DNA of 64,000 nucleotides from Heyndrickxia coagulans 36D1 (GTDB lineage Bacteria > Bacillota > Bacilli > Bacillales > Bacillaceae_C): NCBI RefSeq assembly GCF_000169195.2, contig NC_016023.1, forward strand, positions 434,001 through 498,000. Direction: 5' to 3'. The translations under genes and the position numbers were made by a program. The first letter of the stretch is position 1; the number at the start of each line of letters is the position of its first letter. The notes under the pieces were generated by a model. That model ran no database searches. It had not been told where the DNA came from and saw nothing but the letters and a program-made list of their open reading frames with translations. Shown here one piece after another: positions 29,201 to 39,066 of the stretch.

Positions 29201-29844
29201 CCACCCCATCCGGGACTTATGGCCGTATCCTGCAGGCGGACGGGCCTGAAATTGGCTGGATCAACATGCGGAACGTCTTTGTAGAGCGTGCTTACGGATA
29301 CGAAGTAAATGGCCAGTATGTCCCGGAACCGGACAGCAGCCATTACAATTTTGTCAACATGGGCAGGCTTTCTCCGGAAAAAGCGCAGGCCAATTTAATT
29401 TCGGCGTTTGCCGATTTTCATAAAAACCATCCGAAAAGTAAACTCTATATTCTCGGGCAGGGCCCTTTAAAAGCCGAGTTGCAGGCGCTGATTCTGGAGC
29501 TTGGCGTAAGCGATTCTGTTTTCCTAATGGGCCAGCTTGATAATCCTTTTCCTTTTATGAAAAAATGCGATTGTTTTGTCCTGTCATCGCATTATGAGGG
29601 CCAGCCGATGGTACTGCTCGAGGCGTTAACGCTCGGCATGAAAATCGTGGCAACAGATATTGTCGCAAATCGTACCGTCCTCGAAGACGGCAAATACGGG
29701 CTGCTTGTGGAAGACAGCATTAACGGGTTAAAATCAGGATTGGAAGCCATGATCACCCACCAGCATCCGGAATTTGAAAAGTTTCATTATCAGGCGTATA
29801 ACAAAGCCGCCATGGAAACATTCTACAGATGCTTGCATGAATAA
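26248..29844 (+). CDS. CDP-glycerol glycerophosphotransferase - GT4 glycosyltransferase fusion with GW repeats
   Basis: This 1198-residue protein combines three parts. Residues 1-410 are a TagF-type glycerophosphotransferase (WHGTPLKSMG near 142, YAPTWKG near 238, TDYSSIFFDYL near 318). Residues 428-648 resemble the N-lobe of a GT-B glycosyltransferase (ILIYPGGMRNNGITSS; DFSGYSYYWA). Residues 650-1030 hold four GW-type SH3 repeats ending EIGWIHEKAV, AIGWIDKRAL, KIGWIHTSAL and EIGWINMRNV. Residues 1032-1195 are the GT4 C-lobe (NMGRLSPEKAQ, EGQPMVLLE with E-x7-E). Translation starts at TTG after AAGGAG. No signal peptide or membrane helix is seen. It probably builds or glycosylates wall teichoic acid at the inner membrane face. 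Confidence 0.85.
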   Translation: MNKKVLKRRLKFIGAPIIQYLIKDNHQRANQYAKFYDQLRIKPNTILYESRDGKSMTDSPYAIFKYMVDNPAYQHYNHIWSIQDFQSLQPVIDKYKKYPNVKFVQRNSREYLKELASCAYLINNSTFQSFYAPKKGQVYINTWHGTPLKSMGFDIPGNPAQSQNVLRNFLSADYLLSPNEHTTKMYLDSYKLEGLYDGKIIEEGYPRIDLTFHTNPNTVKKALKDAGLTVDFNKKNLLYAPTWKGKSVSKANNDVMQIISDMDRVEKEAGNEYNVFVKVHPFLYPQAAKYPELQSRLVPDYMDTNELLAATDLLITDYSSIFFDYLVTGKPILFYTWDYDVYSEERGQYLKNEDLPGPLLFSVEQLIEAIHNIETVSQKYASNYQNLRSRFTNHEDGKVTERIVQYIFDQASLPLHIVNAVPVKKERILIYPGGMRNNGITSSFLNLMNNIDFEKYDVSCFTGAPRSKEVLNNIYKINKNVRMIFKPGVPLYRVFEVYRDKFTHNRGIQGNLGKKIFPERAYVREHTRLFGNSHFDYIIDFSGYSYYWAKYLVVADAKRKICFMHNDLLSDSEREINGKHPHRINLRGLFTLYYRFDKLVSVSKGTMEVNRKNLSRYANDDQFDYVLNSINPDRILYAEEEKSDEPKITKFKARALLSNVNDYPVWRVLPSIEGATQVSLSNEMANAEVLITAKSTVKHALYYRFHYEGKEIGWIHEKAVALLPDSVVTSEKVDKLAKIVKTRGNAIWSKPFKLPGTRKISLSSDFKNCIVAVDQAVQTQHSTYYRFSVKKEAIGWIDKRALGFYSSCTIEPNTGIFSKLKIFVLRKLIQTLNYSKREFLNHLDGRTRRLVDLRKPKYYKVAGSVNEPIWNKPYPNHKAKMVEEALNYKDAIVTVKKLAKTKQGVYALIYLKNNKIGWIHTSALSPLKRSTVVSDIEVLKIARILPDEKNAVIWSKPYGMEGAEKAGLPDMLKGDATFTIDREVTTPSGTYGRILQADGPEIGWINMRNVFVERAYGYEVNGQYVPEPDSSHYNFVNMGRLSPEKAQANLISAFADFHKNHPKSKLYILGQGPLKAELQALILELGVSDSVFLMGQLDNPFPFMKKCDCFVLSSHYEGQPMVLLEALTLGMKIVATDIVANRTVLEDGKYGLLVEDSINGLKSGLEAMITHQHPEFEKFHYQAYNKAAMETFYRCLHE

Positions 29845-29845
29845 G

Positions 29846-29889
29846 ATGAAAAAAAGCACTCCCTATTAATAGGAAGTGCTTTTTTTCAT
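29846..29889. terminator. Terminator after the fusion gene
   Basis: ATGAAAAAAAGCACT and AGTGCTTTTTTTCAT pair around a CCCTAT/AGGA inner stem, ending in seven T residues on the plus strand; the mirrored A tract could also stop transcription from tagG. Confidence 0.85.
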
Positions 29890-29973
29890 ACCTGTTTTTC
29901 GTCATCCGGGCCATTTCGAGTCAGCTCTAAAAATCTGATCACGGCCGGAAATGGCCATCTTTCGGGAAAACCC

Positions 29974-30780
29974 TTATAAGAAATCGACAAAACTATTTCT
30001 AAATTTGATATGCAGCGCCGAACCAATCATAAAGACGATGAGGGTTACAGCCCAGAAATAAATCGTGTAATGTAAATGTTCAACAAGATACCATCCCATA
30101 TTTCCAAGCAATGCAGAGCGGTACCCTTCAACAATGTAGTAGTACGGATTTAACTTTAAAATCAATTCAATCGGGCCATGCAATCTTGCAGATGGATCCC
30201 AAAGAACAGGCAAAATATAAATCATCATCCGCATAATCGCCTGCACAATGTTTTGCACGTCCCGTACAATCGTTGCCAGCGTAGATGTAATCAAAGATAA
30301 AGAAAATGTAAATACAAACGTGCAAACCAAATAATATGGCAGCTCAAGGTAATAGACGGAAACCGGATAACCTTGAAATTGAAGGATAATGATCACAATC
30401 GCAAGCAGCAGCAAGTGCTGATAAAATTTTGACATAATGACATAACTCGGAATGGCGCTTAATGGAAAATTCATTTTTGCAACCATTCGGATCCGGGAAT
30501 AAATGGAACGGGATCCTTGCAAAACAGCCGGGCTGATAAAAAACCAAATAGACGACCCTGCAAACAGCCATGGAATATAACCCGGCCGCGGATGCCCGCC
30601 TCTTAAACCAAAACCGAAAACAAACCAGTAAATCGCAAGCTGGATCATCGGATTTATGACTTCCCAAAGGATGCCCAAATAATTATTCCTGTTTTCACTC
30701 CTTACCTCATATAAGGAAAGGCGGATAATTAAATAAAAACTGTTGAATTGCTCTTTTAAGACAGTAATGGCAGATTTCAT
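29974..30780 (-). CDS. tagG: Teichoic acid ABC transporter permease TagG
   Basis: The 268-residue ABC-2-type permease has six predicted membrane helices (LGILWEVINPMIQLAIYWFVF; IWFFISPAVL; LLLAIVIIILQF; YLVCTFVFTFSLSLITSTLA; IMRMMIYILPVLWDPSARL; IYFWAVTLIVFMIGSAL). It should export wall teichoic acid together with the ATPase TagH. No tagH lies beside it, unlike in B. subtilis, so the ATPase must be encoded elsewhere. It overlaps the upstream tagF-like gene by 4 bases (ATGA) and is last in the operon. Confidence 0.88.
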   Translation of the reverse strand: MKSAITVLKEQFNSFYLIIRLSLYEVRSENRNNYLGILWEVINPMIQLAIYWFVFGFGLRGGHPRPGYIPWLFAGSSIWFFISPAVLQGSRSIYSRIRMVAKMNFPLSAIPSYVIMSKFYQHLLLLAIVIIILQFQGYPVSVYYLELPYYLVCTFVFTFSLSLITSTLATIVRDVQNIVQAIMRMMIYILPVLWDPSARLHGPIELILKLNPYYYIVEGYRSALLGNMGWYLVEHLHYTIYFWAVTLIVFMIGSALHIKFRNSFVDFL

Positions 30781-31964
30781 AACTCTTTCCTTTCTGCAAA
30801 TACCCTTTCAACAACGCGCCGTGCTGATTCTCCACATTCTAAATAACAGAATTTCTGATAAAAAGCATCAAATGAATCCGGCAGTTTATATCCCGCGGCA
30901 TCCATCTTCTTCACTTCATCAATCACCTGTGCGGTCGTTGTAACAAGCGGGCCCGGTGCCTCTTTTTCAAAATCAAAATAAAAACCGCGCAAATGGTCTC
31001 GGTATTCTTCAATATCGTATACGAAGAAAAGCATCGGCCGTTTTAAAATGGCATAATCAAAAAATACGGATGAATAATCCGTGATCAGCAAATCAGAAAT
31101 TAAATAAAGCTGCGCGATATCTTCATAATTGGAAAAATCATAGGCAAAACCTTGATAAGGTGCTAAATCCAATTGTTCCGCAACCAAATAATGCATCCGT
31201 AAAATTAAGATATAATCATGGCTCAGATGATGCTGCAACTGATCTAAATCAAGTTTTAATTCAAACCGGTACTTCCCGGTTTCATGAATTTGGTTATCCC
31301 GCCAGGTAGGGGCATAAAGAATCACTTTCTTATCAGCCGGAAGCCCCAGTTTGCTTTTTAATGACTTAATAGATGCACGGTTGTTTTGGGCGGCTAAAAT
31401 ATCATTACGCGGATACCCGGTTTCAAGTATCGCCTGGCGGAATTGAAAAGCGCTCCGGAAAATGGCTGTTGAATAGGCATTGGGCGAAATTAAGAAATCC
31501 CACTTCCCCGCCTCTTTCAAAAAATCTTTTTTATACTGTTCAGCCGTAGTTCCCGGAATATGCACTTCTTCCATATCATTTGCAAGTTTTTTCAAAGGCG
31601 TCCCGTGCCATGTTTGAAGATACACGGTATGTTTCGGCTTCGGAATCCATAAAGGCATCCGGCTGTTGGTCACCCAGTAACGGGCCCTAGCCATCATATA
31701 TACCCAGTAAGGAGATAGCCTTTTAATATAGCGGACGTCTTTATTTTGGAAGTTATGTAAGAAGTTTTTGTGCACGCTCCAGTAACAAGTATAGCCCGGG
31801 TAATGCGCTTTGATATATTCATATATCGCCCGCGGATTATCGCTGTACTGCTTGCCCTGAAAGCTCTCAAACATAATCACGTTCTTTTTGGCGGGCAATT
31901 TCCCGATCAAAAGCATAGCCAAAAAATAAATTTGCTGTGCTATGCTTTTCAAGATTTTTTTCAT
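30777..31964 (-). CDS. tagF: CDP-glycerol:poly(glycerophosphate) glycerophosphotransferase (TagF-like)
   Basis: The 395-residue protein belongs to the Glyphos_transf family: an N-terminal membrane-associating helix (IYFLAMLLIGKL), TWHGTPLKKLAND, YAPTWRDN, LRMHYLV and TDYSSVFFDYAILKRP. These enzymes transfer glycerol phosphate from CDP-glycerol to the teichoic acid chain. At 395 residues it is shorter than the about 750-residue B. subtilis TagF, lacking its long N-terminal domain, so it may be the TarF-type primer extender, with polymerisation by it or by the 1198-residue fusion. Operon: tagD-tagB-this-tagG. Confidence 0.82.
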   Translation of the reverse strand: MKKILKSIAQQIYFLAMLLIGKLPAKKNVIMFESFQGKQYSDNPRAIYEYIKAHYPGYTCYWSVHKNFLHNFQNKDVRYIKRLSPYWVYMMARARYWVTNSRMPLWIPKPKHTVYLQTWHGTPLKKLANDMEEVHIPGTTAEQYKKDFLKEAGKWDFLISPNAYSTAIFRSAFQFRQAILETGYPRNDILAAQNNRASIKSLKSKLGLPADKKVILYAPTWRDNQIHETGKYRFELKLDLDQLQHHLSHDYILILRMHYLVAEQLDLAPYQGFAYDFSNYEDIAQLYLISDLLITDYSSVFFDYAILKRPMLFFVYDIEEYRDHLRGFYFDFEKEAPGPLVTTTAQVIDEVKKMDAAGYKLPDSFDAFYQKFCYLECGESARRVVERVFAERKEL

Positions 31965-32102
31965 ACAAATGCATCCTCACATCAAGACACGATTAAAAGC
32001 ACTTAAACGGCTAAAACACAGTAAAATTAAACAGATTTCCCATTGATGCGGTTTTTTCTTGCAATACCGGAATCTGTCCCGGAATTCCATTTTCCTGCAA
32101 AC

Positions 32103-33293
32103 TCACCCATACATTCTTCCCTTTTTCTCGTCCTGTTCACGCAAATACTGTACCAGATCGCGGCTGGAGTGGCCGGCAGAGTATGTATTCCAGGTTCTTG
32201 AAAACGCGTCGACACTCCCTGCATCAAAAGAACCTTTTTTAATCAAATCAATAATTTCTGCCGTCGTACTCGCAATCGGACCGGGGACAAGCCGGTCATA
32301 CGGTTCCCACAGCCCCCGTGTGGCCTGATAGCTTTCCAGATCATACGGATAAAAGATCATCGGGCGGCCTAATAGGGAAAACTCAAAAGGAACAGAAGAA
32401 TAATCCGTGATCAAGTAATCCGTGACCAGCAATAATTCGTTGATATTCATATCATGCGGGCAGTCCACTACAAAATCAGGATACTGCAGCAGCCCTGCCC
32501 CTTTGTTTACAGCCGGATGAAATTTCACGGCAAAAATATACTCATCCTTCAATGCATCATAAAGCCGGCCCCAATCAAGCGGCACTTCAAAATGATCCGG
32601 GTGCTGGTCCCTGAAAGTCGGAGCATACAAGATCACTTTTTTCTTTTGAAAGGCAGGATACCGTTTGTACAGCTCCCTCTTAATGTCCCGGATCCTGTTT
32701 TGGTCAAAAAAAAGATCGGTCCGTGGTATGCCTGTGCAAAGAAAATTTTCAGGAGGAAGCCCGAAAGCCCTCATAAAAATATGCTTCATTTTTTCAGACC
32801 CCACCACTACCCGGTCAAAATGGGCATACACTTTTTTAAACCGCTTCAATGCACGCTTGCCCCTCGTGCGGATCGTTTTGTCTTCAAGGCCAAACGTTTT
32901 AACAGCCCCTGCTGCATGCCAGAGCTGGATGCACTCCACCCCTTTTTTAAACCGGGCGGCAGCCAGGAAACCATAATAATTATCAACAATCACAAATTTC
33001 GATGTCGCAATGTTGTATATGCTGCGGATAAAATGCTGCAAATTTTTCATTTCAAACAGAAATACCTTCTCTTGCCGGACGGTTTCCGCAACACGGCGAT
33101 AGCAGGAAGAAGTACAAACGAACACTACCTGAAAAGGATCGGGATGCTTTTTCAATTCCTCATACACATATAAACTGTTCTGCTCAAATGAAACGACAAA
33201 TGTGATTTTCCTTTTCAAAGGAAAAATTTTACACAATGTAAACAGCACACGAAAAAGCAATAAGTATAAGGAAATGAACAGTTCCCTAACCAT
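32103..33293 (-). CDS. tagB: Teichoic acid glycerophosphate primase (TagB-like)
   Basis: This 396-residue Glyphos_transf protein has an N-terminal hydrophobic helix (LFISLYLLLFRVLFTLCKI), QLWHAAGAVKTFG, YAPTFRDQHPDHF, KFHPAVN and TDYSSVPFEFSLLGRP. The WHAAGA version of the first motif and its place directly after tagD fit TagB, which adds the first glycerol phosphate to the lipid-linked disaccharide. It overlaps tagD by 8 bases. About 140 bases without a gene separate it from the tagF-like gene. Confidence 0.82.
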   Translation of the reverse strand: MVRELFISLYLLLFRVLFTLCKIFPLKRKITFVVSFEQNSLYVYEELKKHPDPFQVVFVCTSSCYRRVAETVRQEKVFLFEMKNLQHFIRSIYNIATSKFVIVDNYYGFLAAARFKKGVECIQLWHAAGAVKTFGLEDKTIRTRGKRALKRFKKVYAHFDRVVVGSEKMKHIFMRAFGLPPENFLCTGIPRTDLFFDQNRIRDIKRELYKRYPAFQKKKVILYAPTFRDQHPDHFEVPLDWGRLYDALKDEYIFAVKFHPAVNKGAGLLQYPDFVVDCPHDMNINELLLVTDYLITDYSSVPFEFSLLGRPMIFYPYDLESYQATRGLWEPYDRLVPGPIASTTAEIIDLIKKGSFDAGSVDAFSRTWNTYSAGHSSRDLVQYLREQDEKKGRMYG

Positions 33294-33684
33294 TTTTCAC
33301 AGAGAAGAGGTCCTTCTTAATTTTTGACGTAGAGATGCCGACCGTTCGCGGCAGGTAAACCACTTCGCAATAATCCTTCAGAAAATCAAATTTGCCTTTC
33401 CAGTCATCGCCCATCACGAAAACATCGACATTGTATTTTTTGATATCGTCTATTTTTTGTTCCCACGAATGTTCCGGTATGACCTGGTCAACGTAACGGA
33501 TCGCTTCCAAAATTAATTTCCGGTTTTCATAGCTGTGGTACGATTTTTTATTTTTGATTTCGTTAAATTCATCCGATGAAAGGCCGACGATTAAATAGTC
33601 GCCTAATGCTCTTGCGCGTTTCAGTAAATTGATATGCCCCCAATGGAGAAGGTCAAATGTTCCGTATGTGATTACTTTTTTCAT
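33286..33684 (-). CDS. tagD: Glycerol-3-phosphate cytidylyltransferase
   Basis: A 132-residue nucleotidyltransferase with the two diagnostic motifs HWGHINLL (HxGH) and RTVGISTSKIKK (RTxGISTT-like). It makes CDP-glycerol from CTP and glycerol-3-phosphate, the donor for all glycerophosphotransferases here. Length equals B. subtilis TagD (129) within a few residues. It is first in the tagD-tagB-tagF-tagG operon and has a good promoter. Confidence 0.95.
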   Translation of the reverse strand: MKKVITYGTFDLLHWGHINLLKRARALGDYLIVGLSSDEFNEIKNKKSYHSYENRKLILEAIRYVDQVIPEHSWEQKIDDIKKYNVDVFVMGDDWKGKFDFLKDYCEVVYLPRTVGISTSKIKKDLFSVKNG

Positions 33685-34033
33685 ACAGTTCTCTCCCTGC
33701 TAAATGTAATAGGCAACATTCCTGCACAATGCGACACTTTTCATTATTTTTCCCTAATCTTTACTCATTATATGTCTATTTCAAGCAGAATTCAAATACT
33801 TCTTCAAGAAGCGGGCGCCGGGTTTTCCCCTATGTAAGAGGGTCCCTCCCACAAGCGGGGAGGAACGCCATACAGTGAGCACGCCACGTAATAGAAAAAA
33901 TGGCCAAAAGACACCGTACATCCCGCATTCAGTTATTCATCCGGCAGGGCAGGAGGTAGAGAAACGCGGGCGTCCGGGACTTTAGGCGCGAACACAGCCA
34001 GAGTCGCACTTATGAAAAAACAAAAAGCATGCC
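33685..34033. other. Intergenic stretch between tagD and uvrA
   Basis: The left part holds the tagD promoter. From about 33830 to 34030 no gene, hairpin with T tract or repeat could be supported; a small GAGGGTCCCTC palindrome occurs at 33837. Confidence 0.4.
33767..33795 (-). promoter_or_regulatory. SigA promoter of the tagD operon
   Basis: Minus strand TTGAAT (33790-33795), 17-bp spacer and perfect TATAAT (33767-33772), about 80 bases upstream of the tagD start. Confidence 0.7.
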
Positions 34034-36898
34034 TCAGCGCGCCAGGTTTTCTATTTCTTTTTCCATTCTTTCCCGGTCGCGTTCCAACACCGGTTTCAAA
34101 TATTTTCCGGTGTAGGAGGTTGGGTGTTCCGCAACTTTTTCCGGCGTACCGGTAGCAACTACGGTTCCGCCGCCATCTCCGCCTTCCGGTCCGAGGTCAA
34201 TGATATAGTCGGCGGTTTTGATGACATCGAGGTTATGCTCGATCACAAGCACCGTATCGCCGTTTTCCACCAGCCGCTGCAGCACATCAAGCAGTTTGGC
34301 AATATCATGGACGTGAAGGCCGGTTGTCGGTTCATCCAAAATATAGAAAGAACGGCCGGTCGAACGCCGATGCAGTTCAGATGCGAGTTTCACGCGCTGC
34401 GCTTCGCCGCCGGACAGAGTTGTTGCCGGCTGACCGAGCTTGACGTAACCAAGGCCGACATCCGCGATGGTCTGCAGTTTCCGCCTGATTTTCGGAATGT
34501 TTTCGAAAAAGGAAATCGCATCTTCCACCGTCATATCGAGTACATCAGCAATATTTTTGCCTTTGTATTGAACTTCGAGCGTTTCGCGGTTGTACCGTTT
34601 GCCGTGGCATACTTCACACGGTACGTACACATCCGGCAAAAAGTGCATTTCAATTTTGATAATCCCGTCGCCGTGGCAGGCTTCACACCGGCCGCCCTTG
34701 ACGTTAAAGCTGAACCGCCCTTTTTTATAGCCGCGGATTTTTGCTTCGTTCGTGGAAGCAAACACGTCGCGGATATCATCGAACACGCCGGTATAGGTCG
34801 CCGGGTTGGACCGCGGCGTCCTGCCGATCGGGGACTGGTCGATGTCAATGACTTTGTCGAGATGTTCAATACCCTTGATTTCTTTGTAAGCGCCCGGTTT
34901 TGCTTTTGCACGCTGCAATTTTTGGGCAAGCGCCTTATGCAAAATTTCATTGACAAGCGTGCTCTTTCCGGAGCCGGAGACGCCGGTTACAGCAATAAAC
35001 AGGCCGAGCGGGAATTTTACATTGATGTTTTTTAAATTATTTTCTTTCGCGCCCCTGATTTCAACAAAACGGCCGTCCCCTTTCCGCCGTTCAGGCGGGA
35101 GCGGGATAAATTTCTTTCCGGATAAATACTGGCCGGTGAGTGAATCCGGATTTTTCATCACCTCGCGCGGCGTGCCGGCAGCAACAACCTTTCCGCCATG
35201 GACGCCTGCTCCCGGGCCGATGTCAATCAAGTAGTCTGCGGCAAGCATGGTATCTTCGTCGTGTTCGACAACAATAAGCGTATTGCCGATATCAGCCATT
35301 TGCCTGAGCGTTGCAATCAGGCGGTCATTGTCGCGCTGATGGAGGCCGATCGACGGTTCATCAAGAATGTATAAAACGCCTGTAAGCCTCGATCCGATCT
35401 GCGTCGCAAGCCGGATGCGCTGGGCTTCGCCGCCGGAGAGCGTGCCGGCAGAACGGCTCAGCGTCAAATAATCGAGGCCGACATTGACGAGAAAACCGAG
35501 CCGGGATTCGATTTCGCGCAGGATCAGCCGGGCGATCGCCTGCTCTTTTTCCGTCAATTCGAGATGGGCAAAAAAGGAGCGGGCTTCCGCGATCGAGTAA
35601 TCCGTCACTTCACTGATATGTTTCCCGCCCACTTTCACAGCAAGGCTTTCCGGTTTCAGACGGTAACCTTTGCATTTCGGGCATGGCTGCTGAGCCATAT
35701 ATTTTTCCATCTGCTCGCGCGTAAAATCGGAACTGGTTTCGCGGTAACGGCGTTCGATATTGTTCAGTACGCCTTCAAATTGAATCATATTGTCGCGCAC
35801 CTGGCCGAAATCATTTTCATAATGGAAATAAATCCGTTCATTGCCGGATCCGTATAAAATGATCTCCATCTGATGCTTTGGCAAATCTTTTACAGGCGTG
35901 TCCATGTCAATGCCAAAATGCTCGCACACCGCTTTTAAGAGCTGCGGATAATATTGTGAGCTGATCGGTTCCCACGGGGCGATCGCGCCTTCATTGAGCG
36001 TAAGTGAGGCGTCCGGAATGACAAGGCTTGGATCCACTTCAAGCTTTGCCCCGAGCCCGTCACATTCCGGGCAGGCGCCGAACGGGCTGTTGAACGAAAA
36101 CATGCGCGGTTCCAGTTTGTCGATCGAAAAGCCGCAAATCGGGCAGGCAAGGTGCTCGCTAAACAGCAGTTCCTCTTCCCCGATCACATCAATTACCACG
36201 CGCCCGTCCGCCAATTTCAGCGCTGTTTCAAGCGAATCGGCCAGGCGGGGCTCAATTCCGTCTTTTACGACAATACGGTCAACAACGATATCAATGGAAT
36301 GTTTTTTGTTTTTGTCCAGCTCAATTTCTTCGCCGAGGTCAAGCATTTCCCCGTCAATGCGGACACGGACGAAACCCTGTTTCTTAATATCATCCAGCAG
36401 TTTCACATGCCGGCCTTTTTTCCCCGATACCACCGGGGCAAGCACCTGGAGCCGTGTCCGTTCCGGGTATGCCATGATCCGGTCCACCATTTGTTCGACC
36501 GTCTGCGAAGCAATTTCAATGCCATGGTTCGGGCAGATCGGGTGGCCGACGCGGGCATACAGAAGCCGCAAATAATCATAAATTTCTGTTACCGTCCCGA
36601 CGGTGGAACGCGGATTGCGGCTCGTTGTCTTCTGGTCGATGGAGATTGCCGGGGAAAGGCCTTCAATCGCATCCACATCCGGCTTGTCCATCTGCCCTAA
36701 AAATTGCCGGGCATAGGCGGACAGCGATTCAACATAGCGCCGCTGCCCTTCCGCATAAATCGTATCAAATGCGAGCGAAGATTTTCCGGACCCGGACAAT
36801 CCCGTCAGCACAACAAGCTGGTCCCGCGGCAAGGTTACATCAATATTTTTTAAATTATGGACGCGGGCCCCTTTTACTTCAATTTTATCTAATACCAT
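34034..36898 (-). CDS. uvrA: Excinuclease ABC subunit A
   Basis: A 954-residue DNA damage-recognition ATPase. Two ABC modules are seen: GLSGSGKSS with [11 protein letters not shown], and GVSGSGKST with [11 protein letters not shown]. Zinc-binding pairs CPICGF/CPECDG and [14 protein letters not shown] are present. The ATG at 36898 is preferred over the GTG at 36910 because AGGTGA lies 8 bases before it. It overlaps the end of uvrB by 14 bases, giving the usual uvrB-uvrA operon. Confidence 0.97.
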   Translation of the reverse strand: MVLDKIEVKGARVHNLKNIDVTLPRDQLVVLTGLSGSGKSSLAFDTIYAEGQRRYVESLSAYARQFLGQMDKPDVDAIEGLSPAISIDQKTTSRNPRSTVGTVTEIYDYLRLLYARVGHPICPNHGIEIASQTVEQMVDRIMAYPERTRLQVLAPVVSGKKGRHVKLLDDIKKQGFVRVRIDGEMLDLGEEIELDKNKKHSIDIVVDRIVVKDGIEPRLADSLETALKLADGRVVIDVIGEEELLFSEHLACPICGFSIDKLEPRMFSFNSPFGACPECDGLGAKLEVDPSLVIPDASLTLNEGAIAPWEPISSQYYPQLLKAVCEHFGIDMDTPVKDLPKHQMEIILYGSGNERIYFHYENDFGQVRDNMIQFEGVLNNIERRYRETSSDFTREQMEKYMAQQPCPKCKGYRLKPESLAVKVGGKHISEVTDYSIAEARSFFAHLELTEKEQAIARLILREIESRLGFLVNVGLDYLTLSRSAGTLSGGEAQRIRLATQIGSRLTGVLYILDEPSIGLHQRDNDRLIATLRQMADIGNTLIVVEHDEDTMLAADYLIDIGPGAGVHGGKVVAAGTPREVMKNPDSLTGQYLSGKKFIPLPPERRKGDGRFVEIRGAKENNLKNINVKFPLGLFIAVTGVSGSGKSTLVNEILHKALAQKLQRAKAKPGAYKEIKGIEHLDKVIDIDQSPIGRTPRSNPATYTGVFDDIRDVFASTNEAKIRGYKKGRFSFNVKGGRCEACHGDGIIKIEMHFLPDVYVPCEVCHGKRYNRETLEVQYKGKNIADVLDMTVEDAISFFENIPKIRRKLQTIADVGLGYVKLGQPATTLSGGEAQRVKLASELHRRSTGRSFYILDEPTTGLHVHDIAKLLDVLQRLVENGDTVLVIEHNLDVIKTADYIIDLGPEGGDGGGTVVATGTPEKVAEHPTSYTGKYLKPVLERDRERMEKEIENLAR

Positions 36899-38885
36899 TG
36901 TGGTCGTCACCTGCTTTCAGTTCTAAAAGGGCATCACGGTACCGGGCGGCCTGCTCGAAGTCAAGCGCTTTTGCCGCTTCTTTCATCTTTTCTTCCAGTT
37001 CTGCAATCATCCGTATGCGTTCTTCTTTCGTCAGCGGCTTTTTCGTTTCTTCCGCTTCATACGGCGTTGCATCTTCCGCCGCATAGGTCGCGTGGATCGT
37101 ATCGCGGATATCTTTTTGGATCGTTTTCGGCGTGATGCCATGTTTTTTGTTATAGGCTTCCTGGACGGTACGGCGCCGTTTCGTTTCGCTGATCGCTTTT
37201 TCCATCGAATCCGTGATTCTGTCGGCGTACATGATCACTTTGCCGTTTGCATTCCGGGCGGCGCGGCCGATCGTCTGAATCAGTGACCGTTCGGAACGCA
37301 GGAAGCCTTCCTTATCGGCATCGAGAATGGCAACAAGCGACACTTCCGGGATGTCCAGCCCTTCCCGGAGCAGGTTGATGCCGACAATACAATCATATTT
37401 GCCAAGACGGAGGTCGCGGATAATTTCAATCCGTTCGAGCGTTTTTACTTCGGAGTGGAGATACTGGACTTTAATGCCCACTTCTTTCAAGTAGTCCGTT
37501 AAATCTTCCGCCATTTTTTTCGTCAGTGTCGTGACAAGCACGCGCTCATTTTTTTCAATCCTGTCCTGAATTTCCCCGAGTAGGTCGTCGATTTGCCCTT
37601 CGATCGGCCGCACCTCAATTTCCGGATCCAAAAGGCCTGTCGGGCGGATAATTTGTTCCACCATTTTCGGCGTATGCTCAAGTTCATACGGCCCCGGTGT
37701 AGCGGATACGCAAATCATTTGCGAAATATGTTTTTCAAATTCCTCAAACCGGAGCGGCCGGTTGTCAAGCGCAGACGGCAGCCGGAACCCGTGGTCGACG
37801 AGCACCTGCTTGCGCGCCTGGTCCCCATTAAACATTCCCCTGATTTGCGGGAGCGTAACATGGGATTCGTCAATGACGAGCAGAAAATCTTTCGGGAAAT
37901 AGTCCAGAAGCGTATACGGCGTCGAACCGGGCGGGCGCAGCGCCAAATGGCGGGAATAGTTTTCAATCCCGGAACAAAAGCCCATTTCCCGCATCATTTC
38001 CAGATCATAGCGCGTTCGCTGTTCGAGCCGTTGCGCTTCGAGCAGTTTACCGTTATCGCGGAGCTCTTTCAGCCGTTCTTCAAGTTCCGCTTCAATATTC
38101 CGGATCGCAATCTGCAGTTTCTCATTGCGCGTAACGAAGTGGGAAGCCGGGAAAATCGCCACATGGTCGCGGTCACCGATAATCTCGCCGGTCAGCGCGT
38201 CGACTTCGCGGATCCGGTCAATTTCGTCACCGAAAAACTCGACACGAATGCAGTGTTCATCGCGCGAAGCCGGGAAAATTTCGACGACATCGCCGCGCAC
38301 ACGGAACGTCCCGCGCTGGAAGTCAATATCATTGCGGGCATACTGGATATCGACAAGCCGCCGCAATAACTGGTTCCGCTCGATTTCCATCCCGGTCCGG
38401 AGCGAGACGACAAGCTCGCGGTATTCTTCCGGCGAACCTAAGCCGTAAATACAGGAGACGCTCGCAATAATAATGACATCATTGCGCTCAAACAGGGCAG
38501 ACGTTGCCGAGTGCCGCAGTTTGTCAATTTCATCATTAATGCTTGCATCTTTTTCAATATACGTATCGGTTTGCGGCACGTACGCTTCAGGCTGGTAATA
38601 ATCGTAATAACTGACGAAATACTCTACTGCATTGTTCGGGAAAAACTCCTTAAACTCGCTGTACAATTGCCCGGCCAGCGTTTTGTTGTGGGCAATGACA
38701 AGCGTCGGCTTATTCACTTCTTTAATCACATTCGAAACCGTAAACGTTTTTCCCGTTCCGGTCGCCCCGAGCAGTGTCTGAATCTTTTTGCCTGCACGGA
38801 TGCCGTCCACAAGCTGGCGGATCGCTTCCGGCTGGTCCCCCTCCGGCTTGTATTTCGAAACAAGTTCAAAAGCATGCTGTTCCAT
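36885..38885 (-). CDS. uvrB: Excinuclease ABC subunit B
   Basis: The 666-residue helicase-like subunit shows Walker [14 protein letters not shown], the beta-hairpin [29 protein letters not shown], helicase motifs QTIGRAARN and [10 protein letters not shown], and the C-terminal UVR motif ([19 protein letters not shown]) that contacts UvrC. It loads onto damage recognised by UvrA. The ATG follows AAGGAGG. A LexA-like box lies upstream, in line with SOS induction of uvrB in B. subtilis. Confidence 0.97.
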   Translation of the reverse strand: MEQHAFELVSKYKPEGDQPEAIRQLVDGIRAGKKIQTLLGATGTGKTFTVSNVIKEVNKPTLVIAHNKTLAGQLYSEFKEFFPNNAVEYFVSYYDYYQPEAYVPQTDTYIEKDASINDEIDKLRHSATSALFERNDVIIIASVSCIYGLGSPEEYRELVVSLRTGMEIERNQLLRRLVDIQYARNDIDFQRGTFRVRGDVVEIFPASRDEHCIRVEFFGDEIDRIREVDALTGEIIGDRDHVAIFPASHFVTRNEKLQIAIRNIEAELEERLKELRDNGKLLEAQRLEQRTRYDLEMMREMGFCSGIENYSRHLALRPPGSTPYTLLDYFPKDFLLVIDESHVTLPQIRGMFNGDQARKQVLVDHGFRLPSALDNRPLRFEEFEKHISQMICVSATPGPYELEHTPKMVEQIIRPTGLLDPEIEVRPIEGQIDDLLGEIQDRIEKNERVLVTTLTKKMAEDLTDYLKEVGIKVQYLHSEVKTLERIEIIRDLRLGKYDCIVGINLLREGLDIPEVSLVAILDADKEGFLRSERSLIQTIGRAARNANGKVIMYADRITDSMEKAISETKRRRTVQEAYNKKHGITPKTIQKDIRDTIHATYAAEDATPYEAEETKKPLTKEERIRMIAELEEKMKEAAKALDFEQAARYRDALLELKAGDDHNGIR

Positions 38886-38991
38886 CCATGAGCCTCCTTA
38901 ACCGGCATCATCTATTTCAACCTTAAAAGGCGTTCTTCGTCTTTCAGTCTTTTTATTTTAACATAAATCCTGCCCTGTCTCCAACAAAAAG

Positions 38992-39005
38992 CGAACAAGT
39001 TTTCT
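38992..39005 (-). promoter_or_regulatory. Candidate LexA (DinR) box upstream of uvrB
   Basis: Minus strand AGAAAACTTGTTCG matches 11 of 14 positions of the Bacillus SOS box CGAACRNRYGTTYG. A possible promoter (TTGGAG, 18 bp, TAAAAT) lies just downstream. Confidence 0.45.
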
Positions 39006-39025
39006 ATCTTTTTCATAAGAAAGAA

Positions 39026-39046
39026 CGGTAAGGATTTTCCCTACCG
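39026..39046 (-). terminator. Terminator after the DUF2164 gene
   Basis: Minus strand CGGTAGG / CCTTACCG with a short loop, followed by TTCTTTCTTAT; the stem has a one-base bulge. Confidence 0.5.
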
Positions 39047-39066
39047 CTTTTAGGAACGGATGGCCG

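Noticed and set aside
34124-36700. Long plus-strand frames opposite uvrA
   Set aside because: Mirror frames of a GC-rich conserved gene; no independent start signals or family match.
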